Source: CBDDEC01 sp965226785
Lineage (GTDB): Bacteria; Chloroflexota; Dehalococcoidia; UBA2979
Length of the DNA: 64,000 bases
Assembly: GCA_965226785.1 (NCBI GenBank)
Contig: CBDDEC010000004.1
Coordinates: 1,302,001-1,366,000, forward strand
Direction: 5' to 3'
Shown: positions 20,894 through 30,336 of the stretch, piece by piece
Layout: each line of letters starts with the position of its first letter
Position numbering within the stretch: the stretch's first letter is position 1
Translations under genes and position numbers: made by a program
Notes under the pieces: model-generated
Told to the model about the DNA's origin: nothing
The model's input: the letters and a program-made list of their open reading frames with translations, nothing else
Databases searched by the model: none

Positions 20894-22185
20894 TACAGGT
20901 CGCTCACCTCGTACAGCGGCACCGGCTCGTCGAACCCCTTCAACTCCGCGCTCCCGACCGAGGCGAAGTTGAACCCCTTGCCGAGCAGCAGTGGCCGCAC
21001 CACATCCGACACCAGCACCTGCCCCGGCTCGCCCCAGTCCCCGATGCGAGCGGCAAGGGTCACCGACAGGCCAAAGAGGTCGTCGTCTTCCGCGATCGGC
21101 TCGCCCGCGTTGAGGCCGAAGCGCACGAGCAGTTCCTCGCCGTCGTGCGTGTCGCTGTAGGTCTCGATGTCACCGCGCACCGTAAGGGCGCAGTTCACGG
21201 CATCGGCGGCGGAGCCGAAGGCGGTCATCATGCCGTCGCCGGTGTGCTTCACCTCGCGCCCGTTGAACTCGCTGATCGCCTGCCGGACGGCGGCGTCGTG
21301 TGCTCGGAGCATTTCCCTCGCTCCCTCGTCGCCAAGACGCGACTGCATCGCCGTCGAGCCGGCGAGGTCCGTGAACAGGATGGTCCGGAAGCTCCCGGGG
21401 CTATCCAGCCCGGGTGGGCGTCCGGTGAGGAACTCCAGAACGAGTGGCAGCACCTCTGACTGATCGCCCGCGAAGATGTCCGGCTCAGATCGGCGGAAGC
21501 CGTTCAGCCGCGCCCCCGGGATGATGGCCGCCAGGTCTCGTGCGGGCGAGGTGTACTCGAACGGGCTTTCGGTGCTGTATCCGATCAGCACGGGACAGCG
21601 AACCTCCGCGGCGCGATTCCGCAGGTCCTCTGGGAAGTTGCCCAGCTTTGCCCTTCTCTCCTGCTCGAACTCTGGAGCCATGATGTCCCGCGCCTGCTCG
21701 CGGTAGCCACGCCAGAGCAGGATCGTGTCTTCGACAAGCGCGGGGAACTCGCCCAGTGAGTCCCAAAGTGCGGTGATCGGCCTCGCCGCTTGATACCCCG
21801 GATTCCAGAGAACGAACGACCGCACCCTCTCCGGGTGATCCAGAGTGAACCTGATCGCGCTTCCAGCGATCGGACCGACGGGGCTGAGGATCGAGATGTC
21901 GGACTCGCCAACAGCATCGAGCACCGCCTCGATGTCACGTTCGTGGGCTTCCCGATCGCGATCACCCGACGAGAGACCCCATCCGCGTGGATCGAAGCGG
22001 ATGACGCGAAGGTGCTCGGCGAGTGCAAGCAGGAACGAAGCGATCTCCGGGACCTGCCATTGGAGTTCGATGTTGCCAGGTGTGATCGGCAGGACAAGCA
22101 GTGGTGGCCCCTCGCCGTGAACCGTATAAGCGAGACTCACACCCTCGGGCGAGTGCGCGTACTGAACTGCCGGTGCCTGATTCAA
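20893..22185 (-). CDS. alpha/beta-hydrolase-class III adenylate/guanylate cyclase fusion
   Basis: 430 residues. Residues 1-260 are an alpha/beta-hydrolase fold (VIRFDPRGWGLSSG, AIRFTLDHPERVRSFVLWNPG), but the nucleophile elbow reads PVGPIAGS, with no Ser at the expected GxSxG position, so it is probably a sensory domain. Residues about 270-430 are a class III cyclase: metal Asp in LFTDLAGSTA and HTGDGMMTAFG, plus FGLNAGEPI and a C-terminal ELKGFDEPVPLYEV. It makes cAMP or cGMP. The ATG overlaps the stop of an almost identical upstream gene, now broken. Confidence 0.88.
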   Translation of the reverse strand: MNQAPAVQYAHSPEGVSLAYTVHGEGPPLLVLPITPGNIELQWQVPEIASFLLALAEHLRVIRFDPRGWGLSSGDRDREAHERDIEAVLDAVGESDISILSPVGPIAGSAIRFTLDHPERVRSFVLWNPGYQAARPITALWDSLGEFPALVEDTILLWRGYREQARDIMAPEFEQERRAKLGNFPEDLRNRAAEVRCPVLIGYSTESPFEYTSPARDLAAIIPGARLNGFRRSEPDIFAGDQSEVLPLVLEFLTGRPPGLDSPGSFRTILFTDLAGSTAMQSRLGDEGAREMLRAHDAAVRQAISEFNGREVKHTGDGMMTAFGSAADAVNCALTVRGDIETYSDTHDGEELLVRFGLNAGEPIAEDDDLFGLSVTLAARIGDWGEPGQVLVSDVVRPLLLGKGFNFASVGSAELKGFDEPVPLYEVSDL

Positions 22186-22262
22186 GCACTCACCTCGAAC
22201 AGTGTGACTGCGTCATCGAAGCCTTTGAGGCTCACCGCACCCAGCGGGGCGAACTCGAACGT

Positions 22263-23548
22263 TGAACCGCCCCGGGAATGTTGGAGGCTCCAGTCCTTGA
22301 GAGGATGGAGCGATGACACGACCAGGCAGATACCCAGCGGAGATCCGCGAGCGGGCGGTCCGGATGGTGTTCGAGCACGAGCGGGACCACTCGTCGCAGT
22401 GGGCAACGATCAGCTCGATCGCCTCGAAGTTCGGGATGACGCCGGAGACGTTACGGAAGTGGGTGCGACGGGCTGAGGTCGACGGCGGCGCACGGCCGGG
22501 GCAGACGACGGAGGAGCAGACGCGGCTGCGGGAGCTCGAGCGCGAGAACCGTGAGCTGCGCCGGGCGAACGAGATCCTCAAGGCCGCTTCGGCTTTTTTC
22601 GCGCGGGAGCTCGACCCGCGACTGCCGAAATGACTCGCTTCATCAAGACCCACCGCGAACGCTTCGGGGTCGAGCCGATCTGCCGGGAACTGCAGGTCGC
22701 CCCGTCCAGCTACTACGCCGCCCGGAGCCGACCGCTCTCGGCGCGGCGGGTGCGTGACGAGGCGTTGAAGGTGAAGCTGCAGCACGTCCACGCCGAACAG
22801 TTCGGGGTCTACGGTGCGCGCAAGCTCTGGCGCCAGCTGCACCGCGAGGGCATCCCCGTCGCGCGCTGCACCGTGGAGCGGCTGATGCGGGAGCTGAGTC
22901 TCTCTGGGGTGGTACGTGGGAAGGTCAAACGGACGACCGTGGCGGACGAGAGCGCGCCCAGACCGGCGGACCTCGTGGAGCGGGACTTCCACGCACCAGC
23001 CCCCAACCGGCTCTGGGTAGCCGACCTCACCTACGTGCCCAGCTGGTCGGGCTTCGTCTACGTCGCCTTCGTCATCGACGTCTACTCGCGCTCGGTCGTC
23101 GGCTGGCAGGCATCGCGCTCACTGCGGACCGAACTCGCGCTCGATGCCCTTGAGCAGGCGCTATGGGCGCGGAACGGACCCTTCGACGGGCTGATTCATC
23201 ATAGCGATCGTGGGGTGCAGTACCTCTCGATCCGCTACACCGAGCGGCTCGCCGAGGCCGGGGCCGTGACCTCGGTCGGGAGTCGTGGTGACTCCTATGA
23301 CAACGCGCTGGCGGAGTCGGTGATCGGGCTCTACAAGGCGGAGTTGGTGCACCGCCGGGGACCGTGGCGCGGACTCGACGACCTCGAGCTGGCGACGCTG
23401 GAGTGGGTGGACTGGTATAACCATCGGCGGTTGCATAGTGCGCTCGACTACCTGCCACCCGCCGAGTACGAGCGCAACCAGGAACGTGAGCTGGTCTCGG
23501 CAGGTGCCGGGACTCGAACCGAGTCTCCACTAAACCCGGGGCGGTTCA
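22263..23548 (+). mobile_element. IS3-family element, copy 2 (1,286 bp)
   Basis: Same element as copy 1, opposite orientation. CGT flanks both ends (22260-22262, 23549-23551). The right end has lost three bases (AAT) that carry the orfB stop region. The terminal 30-odd bases plus 25 bases of flank are repeated directly after it (23549-23606). Confidence 0.95.
22313..22633 (+). CDS. IS3-family OrfA, copy 2
   Basis: Identical in translation to copy 1 OrfA (106 residues, HTH plus leucine zipper). It overlaps orfB by 4 nt. Confidence 0.92.
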   Translation: MTRPGRYPAEIRERAVRMVFEHERDHSSQWATISSIASKFGMTPETLRKWVRRAEVDGGARPGQTTEEQTRLRELERENRELRRANEILKAASAFFARELDPRLPK

Positions 23549-23655
23549 CGTCTTGCCCTCGCATAGCTCCAATGAACCGAGTCTCCACTAAACCCGGGGC
23601 GGTTCACGTCTTGCCCTCGCATAGCTCCATGACGACGTTACTGACCAGCACCTGA
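22630..23655 (+). CDS. IS3-family transposase OrfB with read-through tail, copy 2
   Basis: The first 295 residues match the other copies, with all three catalytic acids present. The 3-bp loss near the end removes the normal stop, so translation runs through the IS end and the duplicated end into cyclase pseudogene sequence. This adds about 45 unrelated residues for a total of 341. The catalytic core is intact; whether the tail affects activity is unknown. Confidence 0.85.
   Translation: MTRFIKTHRERFGVEPICRELQVAPSSYYAARSRPLSARRVRDEALKVKLQHVHAEQFGVYGARKLWRQLHREGIPVARCTVERLMRELSLSGVVRGKVKRTTVADESAPRPADLVERDFHAPAPNRLWVADLTYVPSWSGFVYVAFVIDVYSRSVVGWQASRSLRTELALDALEQALWARNGPFDGLIHHSDRGVQYLSIRYTERLAEAGAVTSVGSRGDSYDNALAESVIGLYKAELVHRRGPWRGLDDLELATLEWVDWYNHRRLHSALDYLPPAEYERNQERELVSAGAGTRTESPLNPGRFTSCPRIAPMNRVSTKPGAVHVLPSHSSMTTLLTST
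23514..23628 (+). repeat. tandem duplication of IS3 right end plus flank
   Basis: A unit of about 58 bp running from GAACCGAGTCTCC through the IS terminus GGCGGTTCA and on to CGCATAGCTCCA occurs twice in tandem. It probably arose by slippage or aberrant one-ended transposition at the end of copy 2. It creates a second IS-end inverted repeat outside the element. Confidence 0.85.
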
Positions 23656-24720
23656 CCCGGCTCCGCACGGTCGGCGATGCGCGCCGCCTTGATCACGCTC
23701 AAGCCGAACAGGTCGTCGTCCTCTGCGATCGGCTCCCCGGCGTTCAGCCCGACGCGCACACGTACCTCGCCGCCCATCAGCTCGCGCTGGATCTGCAACG
23801 CGGCGGTGACCGCGGAGACTGCCGAGGGGAAGCTGGCCATGATGCCATCGCCGGTGTGCTTCACCTCGCGGCCGCCGTGCTCGTCGAGGGCTCCTCGGAC
23901 GGTGGTGTTGTGGCCTCGGAGGATCTCCTGCGCGGCCTCGTCGCCGAGGCGCTGGGTCAGCGGCGTGCTGGCTTCGAGGTCGGTGAAAAGGATGGTTTGG
24001 AAGCCGCCTGGGGTAGCGCCCGTCGTCTCATCGGAGCGAGACGTTGGGATCCCCGCCAGGAATGCCGCAGTGCGCTCCTGAAACGATTCGTCAGGGCCGT
24101 AGAGGAACAACTGAGCGTCGGGAATCGACGCGGCCACCTCCTTCCCCAACTCGACATCGACGAAGAGGTCGCTCGTTGGGACTGCTACGAACGTGGGATG
24201 TGCGATCAGAGCCAGCAGAGCAGTCACGTCATGCGCCGGGAACGCGTCGAGGTACGCGAGGTATGCCTCCTGCGTGCAGGTCTCTCGGAAGAGTGCAGCC
24301 TGCTCGTCTGCTTCGGCACCGCTCAGCCCCAGGACCACGCGAACGAACATCTGAGAAGCGACAGTCCAGTCGCCTTTTAGCCCTTCAAGGTATCCGGCGA
24401 AGTGCTCGCTCCCCACGTAATCCGCGCCACGGGCCCACGGCCGACACAGACAGAGCGCACGCACCCGCTCGGGATGCTCGACGGTGTACCGCACCGCGAC
24501 CGGCACTGTCTCGATCTGACAACCCCGATCCGAGGTGGTCGTAGAAGACGATCGTGTGTCCGCTGAGCGCGTCCAGCCACGCGGCGGAAATGGCTGAACG
24601 ATTGAAGTTGCTCCCTACGAGGGTGCCTAAGTGCGACGATGGCTACGGGCCCGCTGCCAATCACACCGAACGCACGTGGCGGCCGCTGGCGGTCTGCGCG
24701 TATCGGACGTCGAAATCCAT

Positions 24721-25041
24721 CACGCCAACCCCACCGCATACGTCACCTGCTCAGCGTCAGACTGCGTTCGGTTCATGGCGAGCGTGATGATAGCGGGCTA
24801 CGGGCGCCATACGCTCCGATGCCGAGCGGCGCGACCCGAATCGCAGCGGCTCCCTGCGTCCAGGAGGGCCCGACTCAGCGTCGCGACGAGACGCGGCATC
24901 TCGCTGCTGGCTACGCGCAGCTCGTGGCTCGCGCCTTAGCGGCGGTGCGTGATCGGCGGGTGTGACCCGGGGGGCCTGCTCACAGGTTCGTAGGGATCCG
25001 CATCCGCGGCTGAAACTGATTCTCGAATCGGGGGGCGACAC
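24721..25041. repeat. intergenic region with first copies of two short dispersed repeats
   Basis: There is no gene. 24744-24798 is about 90 percent identical to 25604-25661 and contains the core ATGGCGAGCGTGATGATAGC; an inverted partial copy is at 25841-25860. A second repeat, GGCGGGTGTGACCCGGGGGG (about 24956), has relatives at about 25718 and 27467. Function unknown. Confidence 0.6.
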
Positions 25042-25587
25042 CTACGCCGGGAAACCCTCGTGCTCGGTCAACGCGCGCAGCCCTCGGTAATGGTCGCCAT
25101 CGTGAACTGGCTGAAACGCGAACCACTGGATGCAGTTGAAGTCACCGAAGTACATGTGCGGAAAGGTCGCGTCGAGGTTTGCCCCGTCGCCGACTTTCGT
25201 CGGCAGCGCCGCGAACTCGACCGAGTGCTCAATGAATCGGTCCAGCAGCTGCCGGTAGTCTTCGTCCTCCTCCGGCACCGTTTCATGAGTCGTCACGTCG
25301 CCCGGTGTGTCGTACCGCCCGTCGCGGACCTGCTTCCCGTCGCAGAGCGCGCTAATGATGTCCAGCACCCCTTCCGACGACGCGAGTTGATGCCGCATGA
25401 TCTCCGCTGCCGACCACGAGTCGGGCGACGGGCTCCAAGCCGCCTGCTTCGCCGTCAGCCCTTCGGCCGCCTCAATCAGCCGCACCCGCCTCGACACAAC
25501 GACCGGCCAGAGGCCCATCCAACCACGTTCCGCCTGCTCCTCGATGTAGCCGCGGACGCGCCTCGCCGTCTCGTTGTCTAAGGCCAC
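25042..25587 (-). CDS. DinB/YfiT-like four-helix protein
   Basis: 181 residues. WSAAEIMRHQLASSEGVL carries the first metal His and FQPVHDGDHYRGLRAL the HxxxH pair of the DinB_2 superfamily, which includes divalent-metal-dependent thiol transferases. The specific substrate is unknown. It is a single gene, divergent from the MFS transporter and flanked by short dispersed repeats. Confidence 0.8.
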   Translation of the reverse strand: MALDNETARRVRGYIEEQAERGWMGLWPVVVSRRVRLIEAAEGLTAKQAAWSPSPDSWSAAEIMRHQLASSEGVLDIISALCDGKQVRDGRYDTPGDVTTHETVPEEDEDYRQLLDRFIEHSVEFAALPTKVGDGANLDATFPHMYFGDFNCIQWFAFQPVHDGDHYRGLRALTEHEGFPA

Positions 25588-26046
25588 AGGGGGTTTAGCT
25601 CCTGCTCACATGCTCAGCGTCGGACTGCTCTCGATTCATGGCGAGCGTGATGATAGCGGGCGGACGCTGATCAGGCGGCGTCGGCGTCAGGCTGCCGCTG
25701 TCGTGCGGCGAGCCCTGGATCGGCGGGTGTGACAGGGGCCGCCGCCCTGGATCTGGGTTCACGGCCTCCGGGCCCAGCGATTTTGATCCGACGCAACAGC
25801 GCCACGCCCAGCGCGAGCGCGCGCCCGAGCGACGGCGGCAGCTATCATCGCGCTCGCCATTAACAAGCGGCGCGCTGCTCGCCGGCGGTGCGTCACACGA
25901 TCCCGCTGATGCCTTCGCTGCCGGAGGGGATCTCCAACATCTAGCGTGAAACTGAGCGGAGAGGTGTCAGGGTCGGTCGCGACGAGGAACCCAGCGGCTG
26001 CCGCGCACTGAGACGAGCGAGGAGCCGCGAGCCCGCTAGGGACGCT
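25588..26046. other. divergent intergenic region with dispersed repeats, 459 bp
   Basis: It contains the second direct copy (25604-25661) and an inverted partial copy (25841-25860) of the ATGGCGAGCG-type repeat, and a copy of the GGCGGGTGTGAC repeat near 25718. No coding sequence is recognised. It should contain promoters for the DinB gene and the MFS gene. Confidence 0.5.
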
Positions 26047-27429
26047 GTGACGCAACATGTTGAATCGCTGCCACGCCGAGTCCGCCAGCTCTACGCGGTC
26101 GGCAGCACGGCGGGCAGTGCGATCACTCAGACCTGGGCGCTCTGGCTCATCTACTTCTACGCCCCGCCGTCCGAGGAGACATCAATCGTGCTGCGGGTGC
26201 CCGAGGTCGGCGGCCTTGACGCTCGCGTGGTGCTCGGGCTGGTCCTCACGCTAGCGCGGTTGATCGAAGCCCTCGATGACCCGTTACTCGGGTACTGGAC
26301 CGATCGTGCACGCACACGGTGGGGCCGCCGCATCCCGTTCGTGCTCTTCGGGACGCCGTTTTGGTGCCTGACCTTCGTGCTGCTGTTCCTGCCACCCGTC
26401 GCCGGGGCCTCAGGCGTCAATCTCGCGTTCCTCTTCATCACATCGATGGCGTTCTTCCTCACAAGCAACATCGCCGGCGCGCCGATCGAGGCGCTCCTAC
26501 CACACCTCGCCCGGACCAACGACGACCGTGTGGCGGTGGCCACGTTGCAAGTGATCTTCGGCGTGATCGGCGCCGCGATCGGGCTCTCGCTCAGCGCGCT
26601 GCTCGTGCAGCTTGTGGGGTTCGCCGGGATGGCGATCACGATCGCCGCCATCGCGCTGGCGACGCGCTACGTCTCCCTCGGTGGCGTCTGGCGTCACGCC
26701 CTGCGTGACAACACGCCATCGGAGCCGGGCTTCTGGAAGGCCGTGACCGGCACGTTCAGCAACGCCCACTTCATCGCCTTCCTCCCGAGCTTCGTCTGCT
26801 TCCAGGTCGGGGCGCAGTTGCTAGTCGCGATGCTCCCGTTCTACGTGGGCGCGATACTGCCGGAGGTCGAGGTGCTCGGCTTTAAGGGCGCGGACGACGA
26901 AGGCATCTTCACGTTCCTGCTGACTGCGGTCATCATCGCCTCGATGCTGGCGGCTGTGCCGTTCTTTGCAGCCGCCGCCAGCCGGTACGGCAAGGCGACG
27001 GCGTACCGCTTCGCGATGCTCGGCTCGGCGGCCGCCTTCCCGCTGTTCGCTTTCGCGGGGTCCCTACCGCTACTGCCTCCGCTCGGGCAGGCGATCGTTG
27101 CCGTGATGGTGGCGGGGGCGCCGACCGCCGGCGTCTTCCTCTTCCCAGGCATCATTACCGCAGATATCACCGATCACGATGCCGGGAACACGGGATCGCA
27201 GCGCGCCGGGATGTTCTACGGCGCGCAGAACCTCGTCGAGAAGCTCGCGTCCTCGGTGACGCCGTTGCTGTTCGCGCTGCTGCTGCTTGCGGGCGACTCA
27301 GCGTCCGACCCACTCGGCATCCGCCTTGTCGGCCCGGCGGCGGGACTCTTCGTGCTCCTCGGCTACCTCTCGTTCCGCCGCTACCGGCTCGAAGTTGCAG
27401 GGGAACGGAGCCGCGCACCGACGAGCTGA
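26047..27429 (+). CDS. MFS transporter, GPH (glycoside-pentoside-hexuronide) type
   Basis: 460 residues with about 11-12 hydrophobic segments. The signature DDPLLGYWTDRARTRWGRRIPFVLFG (loop 2-3, about residues 78-103) is typical of MFS_2/GPH symporters, and PGIITADITDHDAGNTGSQRAGMFY is the family's second conserved loop. It probably imports a sugar, glycoside or related compound with a cation. The start is GTG 26047. Confidence 0.85.
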   Translation: MTQHVESLPRRVRQLYAVGSTAGSAITQTWALWLIYFYAPPSEETSIVLRVPEVGGLDARVVLGLVLTLARLIEALDDPLLGYWTDRARTRWGRRIPFVLFGTPFWCLTFVLLFLPPVAGASGVNLAFLFITSMAFFLTSNIAGAPIEALLPHLARTNDDRVAVATLQVIFGVIGAAIGLSLSALLVQLVGFAGMAITIAAIALATRYVSLGGVWRHALRDNTPSEPGFWKAVTGTFSNAHFIAFLPSFVCFQVGAQLLVAMLPFYVGAILPEVEVLGFKGADDEGIFTFLLTAVIIASMLAAVPFFAAAASRYGKATAYRFAMLGSAAAFPLFAFAGSLPLLPPLGQAIVAVMVAGAPTAGVFLFPGIITADITDHDAGNTGSQRAGMFYGAQNLVEKLASSVTPLLFALLLLAGDSASDPLGIRLVGPAAGLFVLLGYLSFRRYRLEVAGERSRAPTS

Positions 27430-27680
27430 ATCGAATCGGAACGGTTCGATGCGAGCGCATCTTGGATCGGCAGGTGTGACCCGAGGGGCCCTCTGGAGCT
27501 AGGCATGGGGAGCAGCAACGGGAAGCCGTCGGTCTCGACAGAGCCGCCGAGCCTATACTACCGACGCGGATCTTCCGCTCTGAAACCCCCTCGACAGCTA
27601 CGCCCTCTGTCACACGAGCGGAGACAATTATTCCTGATTTTGATCTTGTCGTTGATGGATCAGCAGTAGCGGTTGGCCTG

Positions 27681-28538
27681 GTGCGCGTACTGCTCATCGT
27701 ACTCACCTCGTTCGTCGCATATTTCGCCGTGACGAGGGCTGCATGGAAAGCACTCCAAGCCCGTATTCCGTTGATAGACGAGGAGCGTAGCCAGCGATTT
27801 GATGCCCGGGCAACGACCATCACCGGTGCTCTGAATCAAGTCATCAAGGTTGCCATAGTAATGCTGGCGCTGCTAGCTATCCTGGCGGAGGTCGGAATAC
27901 AGATCGCACCCATGTTGGCAGCCGTCGGCGTCGTTGGCCTGGCGCTCGGCTTCGCCGCGCAAGGGATCGTCCGTGACTACATAAACGGCATCTACATCCT
28001 CGCCGAGGACTGGTACCGGGTCGGAGACTGGGTTAAGATCGATGATGATGAAGGGGAAATTGAAGAAATAAGCCTGCGCCGAACCGTGCTTCGCAACATG
28101 GACGGCACAATTATGATCCGCCCCAATAGCAGCGTCATAACAGCCAGCAACATGACTAGAGACTTATCTCGACTCAACATGAGCGTGCGCGTCGCTTATG
28201 GGACCAATATCGAAGAGGCATTCGCCGCGATCAACCTCGTCGGCATGGAATTCAAAGCGGATGAAGTCTGGGGCCTAGACCTGCTGACTGCGCCCGCGGC
28301 CATCCGGATTAGCGATCTGGGTGAATCAGCCATAGAGATACTGATCCGGGCGGACACCAAGCCAGGCACCCAGTGGGGCATCACCGGGGAGTTCAGGAAA
28401 CGCCTACTTGCCCGGTTCGAGATGGATGGTATTGCGATCCCCTTCCAGCACCTTACGGTCTACTTCGGGGATCGCCAGGACGGCCCACGCTCTCTACCAG
28501 AGGCAGCAAGCCCACCTGCACCACCCCCCGCCGACTAG
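27681..28538 (+). CDS. MscS-family mechanosensitive ion channel
   Basis: 285 residues. Three transmembrane helices end in the pore-lining AAVGVVGLALGFAAQ, and the beta domain begins at GDWVKIDDDEGEIEEISLRRT. IRPNSSVITASNMTRD is the conserved MscS segment. It opens under membrane tension to release solutes. The frame is open for over 150 bases upstream without an ATG, GTG or TTG, so GTG 27681 is the best start. The base composition is less GC-rich than neighbours. Confidence 0.88.
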   Translation: MRVLLIVLTSFVAYFAVTRAAWKALQARIPLIDEERSQRFDARATTITGALNQVIKVAIVMLALLAILAEVGIQIAPMLAAVGVVGLALGFAAQGIVRDYINGIYILAEDWYRVGDWVKIDDDEGEIEEISLRRTVLRNMDGTIMIRPNSSVITASNMTRDLSRLNMSVRVAYGTNIEEAFAAINLVGMEFKADEVWGLDLLTAPAAIRISDLGESAIEILIRADTKPGTQWGITGEFRKRLLARFEMDGIAIPFQHLTVYFGDRQDGPRSLPEAASPPAPPPAD

Positions 28539-28545
28539 CGCGACC

Positions 28546-28788
28546 TGTGCCCCAATCGCCCTTTGGATTGCCGCCGGTCTGGTCGGAATGCTTGTTTTTC
28601 TCGTGATACACGCGATCTGGATCGCGCCGATTTGGCAAGTCGCGGTGCTCGCCATGCCGATCGCCGGCGGCGGGGGGATCGGGCCGTCCGGCGACCCCTT
28701 GCGAGCCGCACGGGTGACGCGCTTCGCTCCACATCCACGCGGAGATCAGCATGGAGGAACTCAGAGCCATGCAAAGAGGCGAGGGTGA
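28546..28788 (+). pseudogene. membrane protein fragment
   Basis: After the MscS stop an open frame carries a convincing hydrophobic pair (WIAAGLVGMLVFLVIHAIWI, APIWQVAVLAMPIAGGG), then turns into unstructured Arg/His-rich sequence. It has no start of its own. It looks like the remains of a small membrane protein gene. Confidence 0.35.
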
Positions 28789-28872
28789 CCCCACCCCCTC
28801 CGATTAGTGGTGGGTCCGGGGGAAAACACCCGGGGCCACCGTAGCGCCTCGTAATCCAGCTACGATCCACGC

Positions 28873-29265
28873 ATGACGCTGAACCGTCGCCAGGCCGAGT
28901 TCGCGGACCACGTCGCCGCCGGTGCAAACGGCGCTGAGGCCGCCCGCCGCGCCGGCTACAGCAGCCGCAGAGCTGCCGTGACTGGCACTGAGCTGATGCA
29001 GCGTCCGATGGTGCTCAGCAGCCGCCAGGAGATGCTGCGCGACGCTGGCTACGACCCGCGGCAGTCGGTCGCGGACCTGATGTCGATCGCGACGACGAGC
29101 GAGCGTGACCGTGACCGCATCCGGGCGCACGAGCTGCTGCTGAAACTGGCGGGCGCGTTCGAGGCCGACGATGGCGACGCTGACCCGCGCATCAGTATCA
29201 GCACCGAGCGGCTGCTGGCACTGGAGGCGATGCTCGTGGCCGGTGGCCGCGGCGCGGTTGCCTGA
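28873..29265 (+). CDS. terminase small subunit-like protein (phage remnant)
   Basis: 130 residues. LNRRQAEFADHVAAGANGAEAARRAGYS is the HTH start typical of Terminase_2 small subunits, which recognise phage DNA for packaging. YDPRQSVADLMSIATTS and the following helix fit the same family. No large terminase subunit, portal or capsid gene is nearby, so it is likely an isolated phage relic or a cargo gene. Confidence 0.65.
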   Translation: MTLNRRQAEFADHVAAGANGAEAARRAGYSSRRAAVTGTELMQRPMVLSSRQEMLRDAGYDPRQSVADLMSIATTSERDRDRIRAHELLLKLAGAFEADDGDADPRISISTERLLALEAMLVAGGRGAVA

Positions 29266-29291
29266 CGGGCAGAGGTCACTAGAGGTCTGGC

Positions 29292-29965
29292 ATGACTGAC
29301 AACAACGAGCGGACAGTAAAACCAGATCATTCGTCCGTGCTGCCGACAAACGGCCCACGAGGCTGGACCGCTGCACTCTCGGGGGTCGTTTCCCTGGGCC
29401 TGGGCGTCACTTTCTTCTGGGTAGTTTTCAGTGTCGCCAGCGGGTTCGTAAGGTTCGTCGTGGTGGTGCCAGCCCTTGCTTTCTCGCTGGGAGGCATCCG
29501 GCTGCTTCTGATTTGGCGTGAGTTCGAGCCACCGGGAGGTCTCCATGAGCGGTTAAACGCCGCTAACCCCCGATTGCGGAAGTGGATCTGGAAGGTCGCA
29601 TTGATCGCTGTGGTGATGGTTGCGCCGTACTTGCTTGCTACCGGAGGAGGACGGCTCTTCGTGAGGGAGCACTGGCTGCTGGGCCTAGCCTACGGAGCGT
29701 TGATGACCGCGTTGACCGTCGGACTGGCGACACAGGCTCGTCTCGATGAGCGGCTAGCCGTTTGGCCGAAGACCTACCTGTTCGCGATCTTTGTCGGGCT
29801 CGTGCTCCTCACGATCGGGAGCTTCGCCAGCTTGTCGTTCGCGCTGGCCGACGGAGGCATCGTTGAGTATCCGATCAGCGCGAGCGAGCTGCATGGCGGG
29901 GCACTTGCGGACGCTTACTTATGGCACTTCGCTGACCTCGTCCCCGTACTGGGCATTCCAGAGAC
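29292..29965 (+). pseudogene. membrane protein truncated by IS3 copy 3
   Basis: About 225 residues with five to six hydrophobic segments (for example VVSLGLGVTFFWVVFSVASG and VALIAVVMVAPYLLATGG). The frame then enters the IS. Nothing resembling its C-terminus is found beyond the right end of the IS, so the 3' part is lost. Family unknown. Confidence 0.6.
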
Positions 29966-30015
29966 TGAACCGCCCCGGGAATGTTGGAGGCTCCAGTCCT
30001 TGAGAGGATGGAGCG

Positions 30016-30336
30016 ATGACACGACCAGGCAGATACCCAGCGGAGATCCGCGAGCGGGCGGTCCGGATGGTGTTCGAGCACGAGCGGGACCACTCGTCGC
30101 AGTGGGCAACGATCAGCTCGATCGCCTCGAAGTTCGGGATGACGCCGGAGACGTTACGGAAGTGGGTGCGACGGGCTGAGGTCGACGGCGGCGCACGGCC
30201 GGGGCAGACGACGGAGGAGCAGACGCGGCTGCGGGAGCTCGAGCGCGAGAACCGTGAGCTGCGCCGGGCGAACGAGATCCTCAAGGCCGCTTCGGCTTTT
30301 TTCGCGCGGGAGCTCGACCCGCGACTGCCGAAATGA
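30016..30336 (+). CDS. IS3-family OrfA, copy 3
   Basis: 106 residues, same HTH/leucine-zipper protein as in copy 1. It ends in an ATGA overlap with orfB. Confidence 0.92.
   Translation: MTRPGRYPAEIRERAVRMVFEHERDHSSQWATISSIASKFGMTPETLRKWVRRAEVDGGARPGQTTEEQTRLRELERENRELRRANEILKAASAFFARELDPRLPK

Larger units (their letters stand above)
22182..24720 (-). pseudogene. second hydrolase-cyclase fusion gene, destroyed by IS3 copy 2 and indels
   Basis: Reading from 24720, MDFDVRYAQTASGRHV is followed by a frameshift (GVIGSGPVAIVAL), another (NFNRSAISAAWLDALSGHT, LGSGLSD), and an apparent deletion of the nucleophile-elbow region before VPVAVRYTVEHPERV. The cyclase domain (23552-24200; LFTDLEASTPLTQRLGDEA, HTGDGIMASFPSA) is open up to VVMELCEGKT. 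IS3 copy 2 sits there, and the last 27 residues (FEFAPLGAVSLKGFDDAVT) resume beyond it to 22182. It was once the first gene of the cyclase operon. Confidence 0.85.

Noticed and set aside
29292..30179. One continuous frame joining the membrane protein to IS sequence
   Set aside because: The tail after position 29965 is the IS3 left end read in a non-coding frame.
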